A DNA stretch of 64,000 nucleotides from Lactifluus volemus. Lineage: Eukaryota > Basidiomycota > Agaricomycetes > Russulales > Russulaceae. The translations under genes and the position numbers were made by a program. The notes below the pieces were generated by a model. The model did no database searches. It saw nothing but the letters and a program-made list of their open reading frames with translations, and had not been told where the DNA came from. Where the stretch lies: positions 1 through 64,000 of the forward strand of contig WTXI01000008.1 in assembly GCA_022376515.1 (NCBI GenBank), in the 5' to 3' direction. Position 1 is the stretch's first letter; the number at the start of each line of letters is the position of its first letter. Shown in pieces: positions 11,168 to 24,340 of the stretch.

Positions 11168-14100
11168 TCATGTGTGAGTACTGCTTCTACAGGGTGAGTA
11201 TCCGTTCCACCTTAAATTCGTGTTGCAACTGACGTACTTCATTCGCTCTTCCCACTCCTTCTCTGTCTCTCGATCGATCCTTAACAGGCGTTCGTCTTCT
11301 ACTAGAAGCTCGTTGTCGACACCCTTTTGAAACAAACCGTCCTTGAAATCGCGGAGCAACCGAATTGTCGACCGCCCTCTGCTACGAGACAATGCGACGT
11401 ACACGTTGAACAAGGATAGCGAACCTGTTGGTGGTTGCGCCAGATCTACGATGGCGTGTGATATGGTCTGGCCTTGTGAGCGGTAGTCCGTAAGTGCATA
11501 TGCCAATGTCATAGGGAACTGTGTGCGGTTGCCATTTCGTTGTACTGCCCTGACGTAAAATTTGACTTGTATCTTGATGGGTTCCACTGGAACAACATTG
11601 TCTGCGAGCCCTTCCAACTGACTTGTACGGGTTCTTTCCAACCTGACCAGAATACACAATGGCATCTTGGTTAGATGAACGATTGGGTCGTTGCTCAATG
11701 GCGGTTCGTTCTTATCGAGGATTATGTCAACGATCTCTCCCTTTGCTCCGTTCGTTATGTCCAGGTCTGTTGCGATGTTGTTGGTAACCAATACCTTCAG
11801 CCCTATCGCCAGCTCGACTTGGTGTGGTAGTTTGTTCTTCCTGCCGCCCTTGTCCCTCAGATGTTCCAGAAAGCATATTTGCTCTTCAAGCGTTAAACGG
11901 TCTTCCCCCTTACGATCTTCTGCGTGACAAATTAACAATTGCCGGCCTGTTTCTCGACACCACTTGCGTGCGCATGCATCGTTCCATTGCTGTCGAACAG
12001 CATGACGGGGTGTTACTAGGCATGCCGAACACCATGGCTCGACATCGAAATTGTCTTGCACCGTTTGTCCGAGCATGAGCCCTCGTAACATGTCCACATC
12101 TTCTTTTTGAACATCGCCCTTTCTTAGATTGGTCAGCATGTTTTGCCAAACTGGATCGGTTATGCGCATCTGTTCTGTTAGTACGACAACTGTTTCAAAT
12201 TCTCTGTATAGCGACGCTCCCCTCTTGCATTCCGGTGGATCGAATGTGTGATCGGTAGGTTGGAACAAGAACTCTCGCTTCTGTTCTGCAACTGGAGGAA
12301 GCTGGTGTAAATCACCACACAAAATAACGCTGAGGCCGCCGAACGAGTCTCTGCCGTTTGCCGGGGACTCCGTCCTGGCAATAGATATGTTACGTTCCAT
12401 TGTGGCCAGAAACGTCTTTGAAAGCATGGAGAATTCATCGATGATCAAGTACCTCTTGGGTTTCCAATATGTTTCCAGTTTCGCCTTGGTGTTCCTACCC
12501 AGATTCTTCACAGATCGTGCTCCTATTCCTGAGACTGTGTGCGTGGTCTTTCCATTAATCAAGGCTGCCGCTACTCCTGTGTACGCTGCTTTGGCCAACC
12601 AGTGTGCAACACCTGCATTCCTGGTCAGTTAATTGAAATGTATGACTTCTCCTGGGCAAACATCAATCACCTGCGTCCGCAAATGCGTTTGTCACCATTT
12701 CGATTACTTTCGACTTCCCCGTCCCTCCTTCACCGTACAAGATCATCCGAAGCCCTTTAGGATTCTTCCCTGACAGCTGGTCGTACACATGATTGACAAT
12801 TATGTCAAAAGCGCGGCTCTGCGTTTTGTTCAACTGTTTCGGTTCGACGGCGATCGTAGCTGTGCCTTCGTCTCCTTGTAGTAAACTAACTCCTGCCGGG
12901 TCACTGTTCAAGTTCACTGCCTGCAATACTTGTACATCGGCGTGGCTCCCATCTTCACTGTCCGTCCATGGCAACACGTGCGTTTCGTTTTGTGCGGCAA
13001 CGTCCCTTTGCATTTGATACTTCCACCTCGTCAGCCGAGCCTCATCTTCGTGTACCGCATTACGATTCTGCGCGTTCTCTTGGATGTTCCACGTGTCCGA
13101 GTCTAATATTCCCCGAAATACCCCGGCACTCTTCGCAATTTCGATTGCAAGCATTCCGTGGTTCTGTTCCTGAAATGAGAATTCTGACGCCAGAAGCTTC
13201 GCGACCCTCTCTTCTGTAAACATTTGTTGACGTAGCCTTTCTCGCTCTTCCTCGTTCTCCTCTCGGACACCAGTGATATCCATTCCAACATCGTTCCCTG
13301 CTCCGGGCTCTGTGAGCTGCTCTTCACCATGCCCGGGTTCACTGTCCCCGGTGTTGTTGGCACTTGCTTCACATTCGTGATAGTATTGTAAACCGGATAT
13401 AATTGAGCGCACGTGTGCCGATGTGTCACTCACAAAGGTTTGGTACGCACTCGACCAGCTGTCGTTTTCTCCTTTTAGATCCGTACCGACGTTACGCCAA
13501 GGCTTCAGCAACATCAAAACGGATGCGTAGTAGAAATCTCCGATTTCTGGGTCGTCATTTCGGGGAAAATATCGGCCCATAAAATTGGGCAGGTTCCGGT
13601 GACCCTGGGGACGGATAACTCGTTGACACAAGTTAGCCTTGGGATGGCCTTCCCTGTATCGTACGCGATCGTGTTTTGGTCTGCCCATGCCACAGGGTCG
13701 ATTGTTCTCTTGCGTAACTGCCTCCGAATCCGAATCCGAGTCTGCCGTGTTTACCACTGCTTGTTTCACCCGCTCTTCGTATGTGTCAACGAAAAACTGT
13801 AACACATTGTAACCTGAGAGAGCGTCCCCTCGGTGCTGATAGTCCACAATTTGACTGGTTGCAAATACACGACGGACTCCATCATGAGGTGCGACATCAA
13901 GTGTGACGTGTTCCGTGCCATCCTGTCAATGCGAAAAAACGAAAGACTCAACCACGTGGAAATAATCCGCAACTGTATCTTACATGATCCTGTGAATCCT
14001 CCGTGCTTGTAATGGTTCGCTCTGCTATCTCTGGCATCTGTCGCCGATTCCTGGTGCATGTTTGTATGTAAAGAACGAGACATTGTCATGACGACTGACC

Positions 14101-17100
14101 TGTCGTGTGTTGTGGCGCAATACGGTTCCATCCTGAGATCTTGTTAGTGCTTCATGGCCTCATCACATGCTACGTTGAATACTAACGACGCTTGATTTAC
14201 CAAGGATGGAAATGTGCGCAACATTTCGCCAATAAAAGATGTCCAGTAGATTGTCGAATATGTATGTGACCTGTAGACATCCCCCCAACCCATTAAGTAT
14301 GATATCACCATCGGAGCAGCTAGCTCTTGATGTCGGTTTACGGCGTGCATCAGTCGAAAAATGAGAAGGCGTGACGTTTCCTTGACCTCGTTCAGGTACC
14401 GGGACATAGGATGCTTTTGGTGGTAATTGTAGCCCTCTGTGAGCACTGCTACAAGGTTATATGATTGGCCCTGTTTCTTCGCTGCATAGGTTGTCACGTA
14501 GTAGGTAATATTCTTTGTGTCGCCACCGTTTGTCAATAGTTTGATATCATTGTTACACCTTGCATTAACAAGAATTGCGGGGGACCAGCCATTCACGTAT
14601 CCATGTAGTCTTTTCGGTCCCCAGGCACCCGTTTCTGTAACAAAATCTTCTGTTGCACAAAGAAACGGAGCTCGTCGCTTGCAGCGTACTTGGCCTTCCC
14701 GATCAAGAACTAGACAGCGACCTTGTTTACAGATGTGGATTTGTTCAGCTCTGGCCAACTGTAATTCGTCTTGGCACAGCAGCTCGCTGTAATTTGGTTC
14801 ATCAGGAGATGGCGGCCCCTTACATGCGACTTCCTTATCGATACTAATCGACTTGATAGATTCCGCTGATTCCAAGCCCGGTAGATAGGCATGAATGGTT
14901 CCTCGAATGTAGTTTGCCACCCGTTGACGAAAGCTTGCACATTTCAGCAATTCTTGTATGGTTTCTGATCTCGGCGTGTCTGCGAGCCATAAGATGAGAT
15001 GAAGATGCAGTGTACCACGTCCTTGACTTTCCACGAGACCAAAATATGCGGAGACACGGCCAAAGACGCCCACACCGCTTTTTACCCTATGACTGTGGCC
15101 ATCGACCTTCACCTGAAACAAATGCTCAATTATTGCTCCTATCAGGAAGTGAAAGAAATGGGCAGCCGCATAAGGGTCGTCCGCGATGTTCTTTGCCCGT
15201 TCCTGATTATTAGGAAGGTTGGCCGTCATCTCTGTGTCAGCAGGTACACCTGTGAAAATTTGCGCAATAGGATTGTTGATATCTGACGGATTGATTGTCA
15301 CCCACAATGACGGAGGACCGAGATATACACTTGTTGACCAGATTTGTGCACGCATTTGAAATCGGCTTTCATTGGAGCCTGTCACTCGACCGAGAGCCCC
15401 ACGTACAGTCTTCCGGAGATGCCTGACAGCGGGATTACTGATTGGCCTGTTCGCCTGCTCTTCCTTCTGAGCGACCACAAGTTGCTCCTTGGTTATTCCA
15501 GCAATTATGTCAGTGTCCCGTTCAAATGCTGCTCTGTTCATCTGTACACGAGCAGACGTCAACGCTTCCCTGCGCTGCAAGATTCCAAAAGCGAAAAATG
15601 GGAATGTTTCGTGTTTGCGGAATCGCCGGTCAAAGTATTGCAACGACCATTGGATGTGGTCCCTAAAACCTAGTGACGCAGGCCGAGGCGCCTCAAGGCC
15701 ACCATGTCCATATGGGTAGAGGCACGGAAACGCTTTCTCATACAGGTTACTCGCAGGACTGGCTTCTGAAGAGCTCCGGTTTGGCGGTAGGTCCTGTACT
15801 GGCCGATATCCGTGTCGAATGCCGTATGGACCTTCTTGGTTCTTGTTCCATAGGTTCATCAATCCTCGTAAAGTCGTTTCTGATGCAGTCACATTGCTCA
15901 TGTCCACATCCAACATACCGTTGGTTGTTAGTGGTATAACTTCGCCTTGGACTAATGAGAGAGCTAATTCATTACTTTTCCTCTCTCGTAAACAGTGCTA
16001 CAGCACTTACTCGTCTCAGGCCGTTGATCTTCAACAGTTGTCGTATCACCACCATCACTCACTCGTTGCCCTGTCTCGTTCTCCGTTGAAGGCCCTGTAT
16101 ATTCCCAAATTGTTGAAAGTAAATCAACCAAATGCACGTCATCGGAACCATGCGAGACGCACTTCTCACTGTTGTCTCATCTGTCTCCTCACAAACATAC
16201 GGAGCACTCTCTTGCTCAATCAACTCTTCATCATTATTGTGACGAATCGTGGTCACAATTTCTTCCGGAATACCGTCCTGTGGAAGGCGGTCCAACCGCG
16301 TGGGATCGATTTCTATGTTCCCGTAGTACTTTTGGTTGTGTCGCTTCAACCAAACGAGGGCTTCCATCACTACATGCCGTCTGACTCGGAGTAAACTGTG
16401 GACACGTGACGGGTTCAGTTTTTCGCGCCCAATAAACGTTACGACGATTGTGGACGACAAAACGGCTGGCGGCCGTGGCATCAAGGTACCTTGCAACATT
16501 GAGGACACGCTGTCTGCATTCAGTTCGTATGTGCAAACCGTTCCTCGCATTCCGCGTTGCAGTTTCGTTTGGTCTTGATCGCGCCATGACTTGTTGTACA
16601 GTTTGTACACAAAAACGCGTGGGTACAACAAAGCAATTAGCAACTGTTCCGGAATGGTCAGTTTCGCGAGCTCCCAAGGTATACGGCCAATCCACATGTT
16701 ATTGGCAAGCGAGTGACGTGGTGGCTCCGTTACCGCCTTCTTTAATTCGCGCACACACTCTGTGCAGATGGATACAATTGTACAGTCGTCCACGATGGAA
16801 ACGCCTGATGGTTCCAGCAACGCACCCATGTAAATGTCGTGTGCTTCATGTGGGGCCTGGGGCTGGAGACGGTGTAGATTCGGTATGTGCCTCACATCGT
16901 ATTGTGACAGGCGGTCTGGTGTTGCCATTTCTTCACGAGCACAAACAGCGCAGACAGCGGTACGCAAAGAACTAGGATGGGTCGCAGAGTAAAACTCGCG
17001 GAAGCAATGCCTGGCTTGATCTGTAGTTGGAAGCTCCAAATAATGCTGTCCGTCAACATGATCGCTTGCTTCGCTACTCATTACAGTTGGTTCTGATACT

Positions 17101-17474
17101 GGTTCAGTAGTAGATCCTGGTCCCACTGGCAATAGATCCCGTATTGGCCGTTCCTCTGTTGGCCGTTTTCTTTTCCGCCCTCGGGTGCGAAGTACTGCGT
17201 CCTTGTTAGCTGCAGACATCGTGTCCACCGCTTCAGGTTCCGTGAGAATGTGAAATATTCGGTCGAGGATTGCGGGTGTTGCCTTCTCGAACAGCCGTTC
17301 TAGTAAATCCACCTTGCGACGGGAAGACAGTCGTTCGCCTGGTAAAAACTCTTTGAAACATGCGTGCAACTGGTTATAAGGTGCGGCATTGATGATGAGT
17401 CTTTGATGTTCACTCATTGCCGTCACCCCGAAGATAGGATGGTCGCTGAAGGTCTCTCCAATTACATTCCTCAC
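11168..17474 (-). mobile_element. Helitron-type transposon gene: DUF6570-like, HUH Rep and PIF1-like helicase
   Basis: The minus-strand gene reads in three blocks. The first (17474-about 16130) has a DUF6570-like region with CAVCA, CTEC and SLANNMWIGRIPWEL. The second (about 15960-14160) is the Helitron-like N domain and Rep: GTLHLHLILWL is the HUH motif and YYVTTYAAKKQ holds the catalytic tyrosines. The third (about 13930-11168) starts with IVDYQHRGDALSGYN and continues into a PIF1-like helicase with Walker A YGEGGTGKSK, Walker B YLIIDEF, GDLHQLPPV, LTDYRSQGQT and VYVALSRSRG. Convincing introns are 12670-12613 (joining ADAG to VAHWLAKAAYTG) and GTAAGT...CCAAG near 16010-15940 (joining PET to SEVIPLTTNG). 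A third is likely at about 16160-16090. The 14145-13930 linker contains plausible introns but no fully phased solution. All catalytic motifs look intact, so rolling-circle mobility is possible. Terminal TC/CTRR ends were not located. Confidence 0.85.
12613..12670 (-). other. Intron in the Helitron helicase block
   Basis: A 58-nt GT-AG intron separates the Walker A exon from the LAKAAYTG exon. The joined reading ADAG-VAHWLAKAAYTG matches the continuous motif spacing of Helitron helicases, which fixes the splice sites. Confidence 0.75.
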
Positions 17475-19800
17475 TCTATTCTCTAAGACTCACGTTTGCC
17501 TTTTCATCCCTATAACTTTGCGTGAGCGTTCCGTCTACCTTATCATCGTCCCTGTTTCACTCAATTCTCTGATCTCGGAAAACGCTCTGTATCATCGCCG
17601 GGAACGCACGTGTTTACTCAGTTCCGTCAGACAATGCGACTCCTTTCGTTATCCGATTTTCGGACGCCTGCATTGCCGACCTATATAACCCTCGTAAAAT
17701 TTTGGGCCCAGATGCTTGTCCGTTCTTCCAAACGCCGACGTCACTCACACTCCGTTCTTACTACTTCCGTCCGTATCTGGTTCCGACTTTCCGCGTGGCA
17801 TGTCTGTACAGTCAGAGAGTCTCCTTGGCTGTGGAAAGCGGGTCGTCGGCTTCGTCATGAAGGCGAATGTCAGCCGGTGTTGGAGTCCCTGTCTCACATC
17901 CTGGTGCGGGCGTGGCCCTGGTGGAAGATCATCCTCGCAAGTGATACGGGCGTGGTGCGTATTGACGTGCTGCCTTACCCGCGCCAACCATCGTCGCTTG
18001 AAACTTGAAGATGTTTCTCCAATGTTCGCTCCCAGCCCCTTTCCCTGCCCCGTGTATACCTGATCCCCCACGCTCATTCTACAAGAACGGGTCCTGATGC
18101 CGGGGAATGCAATGACGTATCCGGCATAGGAGAAACCGTCATAGCATGACCCGCGTTTACCGCTCCATCAAACAACAGATTTCTGGGGATCATCCTGTGG
18201 TCAGCGTTCTACTACTACCTATTCATTTATCTCACACCCAATGATAATACAGTGCTGGCCAAGCAGATGTTCGATACCTCCCGGGACTGTTGTATCTCCT
18301 TGCGACCAACGACTTGGACTGTATAATTTGTTCCATACTTTCCCCTAACATGACAATAAACTATGCCCGATCTGCTGCGTTCAGGATGCATCGGAATCGC
18401 ACCAAGATAAGACATCATCTCCTCAGGTCATCTCTGACGTTGTCCATTCCTGCTCATCCACATTCCCCTCACTCAACTCAATGACCAACATGCATCTTGA
18501 AGAAAAAGACAATGAGCTCTCTTATGTGCCTGGACTCAGCTTAAGCACTGTCCAGATCGAGAGCACATTGGGAGGAAAAAAAGGTCACCTTGCCAATGTC
18601 GACTGCCTTGAAGACATTCAGTGGACCTATTCTGCTACTTCACTCACAATGTCGTTGAACAGCAAAACTGACAACAACAAACCTGCCATACTTGACCTCA
18701 TTGGAGATGTCAACATCTGTGCACGCATCCAGCAGTATGGAACAACTAATGCATATTTACCTCTAACACTTCTCCGTCCTCGACATGTTTTCCTCTGTCA
18801 AAACTGGTCATCTTACATTTTCAAACTGCGCACCATCATGCTCCTGGCCTGTTGCACCTCTGGTGAGAGAAGAATCTCCCGTAGCATCATAAAGGGCAAC
18901 AGTTTCATCAACTTGACTACAACCTCCACTGTGGTATGTTCATTAATCCTCCTGTCACTGTATCTCACACCTGTCTCACAAAATATGACTAGCCAAACAC
19001 TGCCCTCAAAAATAGCCATGCAGGTGAGCAAAACAAATTGGGTGCACTGGACTTTTCTACACTTACCCTCTGTCACATCCTCTCAACAGACTGCATGTAT
19101 CATGATCACCCTGGCAAGACAAGTGAATACCACCGGGACACAGGTGCATCCATCCTGGTGTCTATCTCCCTCTCCTGTGTGGTGTCCCCAAATGGCTTGT
19201 GCTTCATTGGAATGCTTAAATCACTGTTGATCCTTGAATCACCGGTTGCACTGCTCCGACATGTGTCATTCACACCTCTCTCAGACAAGTGGCCATCAAA
19301 AAAACAGTTGGAAGAACACCAAAAAAAAATGTTGGCTCACCAGCCTAGGAATTGCAACCACAATGTATGTCTCACCAATCAAATTGTGTGCCTATGTCTC
19401 CATTAAATGTGTTAATGATGTCAATCACTGGCAGTAAAACACAATTTTTGTCTGATTACATTTACTACAGGCAAGCAACCATCATGTGGAAATTCATATA
19501 GCAGAACAATGTTCACAATGTGTGGGCAATTGCTAAAGTATTATGAGGTCCCACCACTTACTTCATCATGGCCTTTCTTCTTGGACAATTGTACAAAGTC
19601 TATACATGGGGAAAAGCATAATGTAGTCTACATGTGTATTTTAAATGACTTACATGTACAGTATCAACAACTTGCAACACTTCATTCAACATTTCTTTCA
19701 ATAAAGTTTAGTAATTGTGAAGAGCAGGACACAAGGACTACTGTCTCATGACATAGGTGATGCAAAGGTGAGTATAAACCAGGTTCATAGGGATAGGTGA
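17475..19800. other. No recognisable gene
   Basis: Follows the Helitron start on its upstream side. The 18480-19750 part is AT-richer and has a 249-codon open frame (18481-19230, +) whose translation is Ser/Thr-rich and shows no domain I recognise. I do not treat it as a gene. It is probably decayed transposon sequence. Confidence 0.3.
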
Positions 19801-19805
19801 CGTGG

Positions 19806-22800
19806 AGAGGCAAGAGCAGCCGCCCCTTCTCGTGGTGTCCGTACCTGGCATCAAATTTGCGCTGACATCGCACTTGTGTTTGTCGGAACTTCTGATGCCT
19901 GCGATACGCGCTATCGAGCTGTCCTACGATCGCGTCGCTGCCTCAGCTACCTCCACCGCCTCAGCGTTCAAACGTACCACCCATTCACACGCCTACCTCG
20001 ATTCCGCTACAACCACTTCCTCGGACTCGTATGTTCCCCTTGGTGTTTCCCGTGCGAAAGCGGTGGAAAATGGACGCCTTCGTGGATTGGTTTCACTGTG
20101 AGCCTTTCTTCTCCGTAGTCCTCTCTGTATGTATGGAGACTTATTCCATAAAACTATGTCAGCGCGTGCTGTGATAGATAGGTATCACAAATGAGACGGA
20201 ATGATTTGTGAACGAACCTTGACAAAATTGTTTTCAAACAACTGTACCCCGAGTATGTCGACCATAGAGTTATCCAGATCGCCTTTCTCATCGCACGCTC
20301 GATTGCGTGTTTCCTCTTCTACACCAGCAATGTTGGCGAATAAGATGACCAAATCGTTTGTGGACATGTTCCGAAGCCTGAGAAAATGAGGAAGATGAAG
20401 TTGCCGAGATACGAGAGTGTTGAGCGTTAGATTGGATATCGAGCGTGGGCAAGGGCGCAAACAAGACGAAAGAGTGAGTGTGTAGGGACGACAGTGTCGA
20501 GAAGGAAGTAGTGAACAAAGAAAGAAAGTAACGCACGCCCGACATTCGGGTACACACTGAGCGTTCCTTCATTTCAGCTTCAACCGGGGCCGACTCCTAT
20601 TACAGGTGCTCGGGAGTTGTCGGAATGGAACAGATGCGGGCACAAATCGAAAGTTATTGTCCGCAACACGAAAAGCGACCGACAAATCGGATGTTTGACA
20701 TACCACGGCGTCGGAAATCGACGCAAGACTAGTACGACTTATTCGCGATGATCACTTGAAATGTCAATGACACAAGTTTGATAGCGCGGTTTTTTATCAG
20801 TTGCCAATCTTGCACGACTCTGTAAACGGATTCATAAATAACTGAAACGACCAAGGGACTTGTCGAGTGGTCTGGGCTTTGGTACTCAGCATCCACTGGT
20901 TCCGATCGCCTCGGAAGCTAGACAGGTACCGATCTCTCGCAATGGCGCTCTAAAGCCCCCCCCCCCCGGTCGATGGCATTCTTCATGTCTACACCTACAC
21001 ACAATGAGAATCAACAACAAACAGTCGCTCGAGACAGTAATAAAAACTGCGTACAACGCGGGCCAAATTTTTCCCACCCACGCTACGAAATGGAATCTAC
21101 CAACAGCTCTACTACTCGTGACGAAGACGACCCTACCTTGTCCACTCTTCCTCTTCTTACCCAGGACACTCGTCAGGTCTTGGCTCTTCTCCGCTACAAC
21201 AAGTTGCACTTAGCGAACCCGTCGCTACTCGACCACGTTCAATGGGTTCCATCTGCTCGAAGGTTTGTGTTGGTGATGAAAGAGAAAGTGAAGAACAAGT
21301 ACCAAGTTGCCAAATTGGAGTGTGTCGGTGAGCTAAATCCCGACAAGTTTTGGTTGCATCCCTGCGGTGGATGGGTTGGACCAAAGGGACCTGCAAACAA
21401 CTGGGCGAAGCCGACGCTGTTCGAGAAGACGAGAGCGAGGGGAAGCCTGCGACGCCCGCAGCACCCTGACCTGCATCCGTTCTGGGACGCTTACGTGTCT
21501 AACTTGGACGCGGTCCTGACCTTAGCCACCTCGACTGCAAAAGATGCCGGAATTGATCACAGCATTTTAGAGAAGAATGAGATTAGGATTCGACACTCAG
21601 TTTTTATGGTGCGTACGAACTGTACATTTGTTGTGATGCACCCATCTAAACAATGAAATACCAGCACAAACAAAACACCAAGAATGACCTGGGCGAAGAC
21701 TTTTCTACGAAAGCCATGCCGTGCAAATCTGAAGGCGCAAAGAAGGCACTCGCAGAGATCATTGAGAAGGGCATCTTCCAGTTCAACCCTCTTCCGGCAA
21801 CTGACATCGACAGATCCCCCATTCCACCAAAGGAATATGAGTCATCCTTGTCGGGCGCAACGGTACTGGCCACAATCTCATTGAGCTGTGACCGTTTTCA
21901 AAAGGGTTGGCAGTTTTATGCTGATGTCCAAGCCCTCACTGTGCTCTGTGAACCGTCATCCATCATTGAAGAAGAGTCTACATCCGAGACTATGAGTTCA
22001 AAATTCAATGTTACCGAGGTAGCACGGAAGAAGGCGAGGACAATCGAATAGTGGCAAAATGGGTTAAACACGCGACTGCAAAGAGTGGCGAGGCTGGAGG
22101 AGTAATTTGAAACCTGTCTTAACTCAAATAGCCTTAATGTTTTGTATCTCTTCGATCTGACTCTCATCCAATGAAACTACTTTGGTTTCAAAAATTTGAT
22201 GTCTCAAACTTTGCTTATTTTGCGTGCTGACCCTGTCATCATGATATTCCCCAATGCCCCGAGTTGAGCTTTGTGTATGCCCAATTTAATACTCTCCCAC
22301 TCCCACGACGCATTTCTTTACCAACCACCGTGCACGTTGAAGATCACACATATCTCCTCGACCCACAATTCCTGGATATCGACATCGACATCACGATTGC
22401 TAGAGGGGTGTCATCTGTGACACGTCGGAAGAGCATTAGGGCGTCTGGACGGTGCATCCCTGCCAGGCGTCGTCATGTGCGTTTACTCCTATAGATCTGT
22501 TACTTTGTTCATTGGTGATGTTTACTTATAGGTCCCTGGATTGATACCTTGTCCTCCATAGGGACCTGTTCGCGTAGTGCCTGTCTCTAGTATCCAAATT
22601 GTGCTGACATCGCAGCTGCGCTTGTCGGAGCTTCTGATGCCTGGACACCACGATCCCGTCACTGCGTCAGCTACCTCAACCGCCTCAGCGTACCAATGTA
22701 CAAGCCGTCCACGCGCCTATTAGTACCACAATTCTCACTCCGCACCTCGTTCGCCGCACAACGTTACTGGCCCTCGTATCGGACCCTTTCTCTACCTCTC

Positions 22801-23075
22801 AACGCTGTCGGAGTTGTCCTCATCGATGGTCCCATCAAACTGCGGCCAAAAACATAACCGAATTCCTTTGTTGAGATGCTGGGCCAAATACCGTTCGCCC
22901 GTCCCGTAAATCGCGTCAGCGATCCGGAAAGACGGATAGGTCCGCGAGCCCGCACCAGGCCCCACTTCTCGTGATCTCCGTCCCTGGGCGCTATCGTGCT
23001 GTCCCACCCTCGCAGCTACCTCCACCGCCTGAGCGTTCAAATATATTACCCGCTCACGCGCCTAGTACAAGACGG
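19806..23075. repeat. Dispersed degenerate repeat, three copies (19806-19990, 22590-22720, 22960-23075)
   Basis: Copies share short blocks such as TCAGCTACCTCCACCGCCTC, GCGCTATCG and CTGTCC, and a common downstream CACGCGCCTA-like segment. The third copy also shares CTTCTCGTG...TCCGT with the first. Divergence is high and indels are frequent. The family is unknown; proximity to the Helitron and a helicase remnant suggests non-autonomous or decayed Helitron material, which is inference. Confidence 0.5.
20973..22051 (+). CDS. Hypothetical basidiomycete protein, two exons
   Basis: Exon 1 runs to 21608, a 56-nt intron (GTGCGT...CCAG) spans 21609-21664, and exon 2 runs 21665-22051. The join VFM-HKQNTKND is in phase. 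The start may be 20973 or, more conservatively, the ATG at 21090 (MESTNSSTT), which begins a Ser/Thr/Asp-rich leader. The body is soluble and mixed helical (TRQVLALLRYNKLHL, VQWVPSARRFVLVMKEKV, WLHPCGGWVGPKG). Exon 2 has SLSGATVLATISLSCDRF and a basic tail RKKARTIE. I recognise no domain. It lies in a transposon-rich stretch and could be a transposon-borne accessory gene or a surviving host gene. Confidence 0.55.
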
Positions 23076-23750
23076 AAGGGTCAGCGAGCCCCCTTTATTT
23101 TTTCGACCCAGTTACACACTCTCCTGACTGGGTTACTACATACCACAGATCTTCGCCCACGGCGTCACACAACTCACTAAAGGGCTTGCACCGAAGCTGC
23201 GAGGAAATTTAGAAGAGCGAGCGCACGAGGAAAGTAGGAAACCGATTTCATAGCGTGCGCACAGAGAGTACATCATCCATGTCGTTATAAATCGTCTCAC
23301 CGTGACAATCCGTCCCGTAGCTCTGCGGTGGACCTTTGTCCAATGTTATTCACGCCCTTCGAGTTACAGTTGCCCTTACGCCCACTCCCGTGCGGCTTCC
23401 GTTCGCAGCCGCCGCTGCTCGTTCCCGCGCCAACGTTTCAGTATCTATCTTCGATTACGGTATCCCTCTTCGTCCCATAAAAAAATCATGATATCACAAG
23501 TCGCGCAAAACCACTCCTCCGCTGGATTCCCCAACTATGCGTGTTGGCACCCTAGGTCGCCCTCGTTTGCATCCGCGACGGAACGTAATGGCGATCATGA
23601 TGAGGGTTCGACGCGTTGACCAGTGCTGACCGCTTCTTCTTGGGTTTTGTTACTCCGTCGTGTCTTGGACATGTTGCATTATCGCACGACCGTTGCGCGT
23701 CGCTCGTTCCCCGAGAGGTCGAAGGCACAGTACTTGAAACGAAGAGTGAT

Positions 23751-24019
23751 CAGGTTTGACTGATCGCTCCCCGATTCCACGGCATCAAATTGAATGAACA
23801 TTACTCCTTCCGCCACACTCCTGACTCCTATTATGCCCTATTATGCCCACCTCGTGTATCGAGAAACCGGGGAGATGCAGCAAGTGCGCGATGTGCGGCA
23901 GCAGAGCGCTTTCAGGTTTGACTGATCGCTCCCCGATTCCACGGCATCAAATTGAATGAACATTACTCCTTCCGCCACACTCCTGACTCCTATTATGCCC
24001 ACCTCGTGTATCGAGAAAC
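23751..24019. repeat. Tandem direct repeat, 117 bp and 107 bp copies
   Basis: 23751-23867 and 23913-24019 are identical from CAGGTTTGACTGATCGCTCC to CTCGTGTATCGAGAAAC, except that the first copy carries an extra 10 bp (a second TATTATGCCC unit). A 45 bp spacer separates them. The near identity points to a recent local duplication plus slippage. Confidence 0.9.
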
Positions 24020-24169
24020 TCCCAGCGCTCCCTCGTGCTTCTTCCTTCTCGTTTCATACCGACTCCGGAGGGGTCGCCACATCTCTAATGTCACATTCCA
24101 ACACTTTGGTGTGCTTCTCCTGGTTCACTGTTATGAATACATCTCATTTTGTTGCACAGCACAACATGG

Positions 24170-24340
24170 ACAACAACCTTTCGGCATCTTCACTTAAGAG
24201 AACATCAAAAACGAGACAGTTGCCCGTCATGGCTGCACATGAATTCACCGACTACCGCTCCCAAGGCCTGACAATAGCTGGACAATGTTTTGAACATGTG
24301 ATCGTCGTACCACGACCATTATTCCCTCCATCGGCATAAT
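24170..24340 (+). pseudogene. Helitron helicase fragment
   Basis: The translation includes LPVMAAHEFTDYRSQGLTIA, which matches the helicase motif LAYALTDYRSQGQTI in the 11-17 kb Helitron. The match covers only this motif region, and a stop follows at 24340. It is a relic of a second, diverged Helitron. Confidence 0.65.

Noticed and set aside
18481..19230. 249-codon plus-strand frame
   Set aside because: No recognisable domain, Ser/Thr-rich translation in AT-rich sequence, no convincing neighbours or splice signals; kept only as a note in the region entry.
20955..20966. Poly-C run
   Set aside because: Simple homopolymer upstream of a hypothetical gene; no structural or regulatory support.
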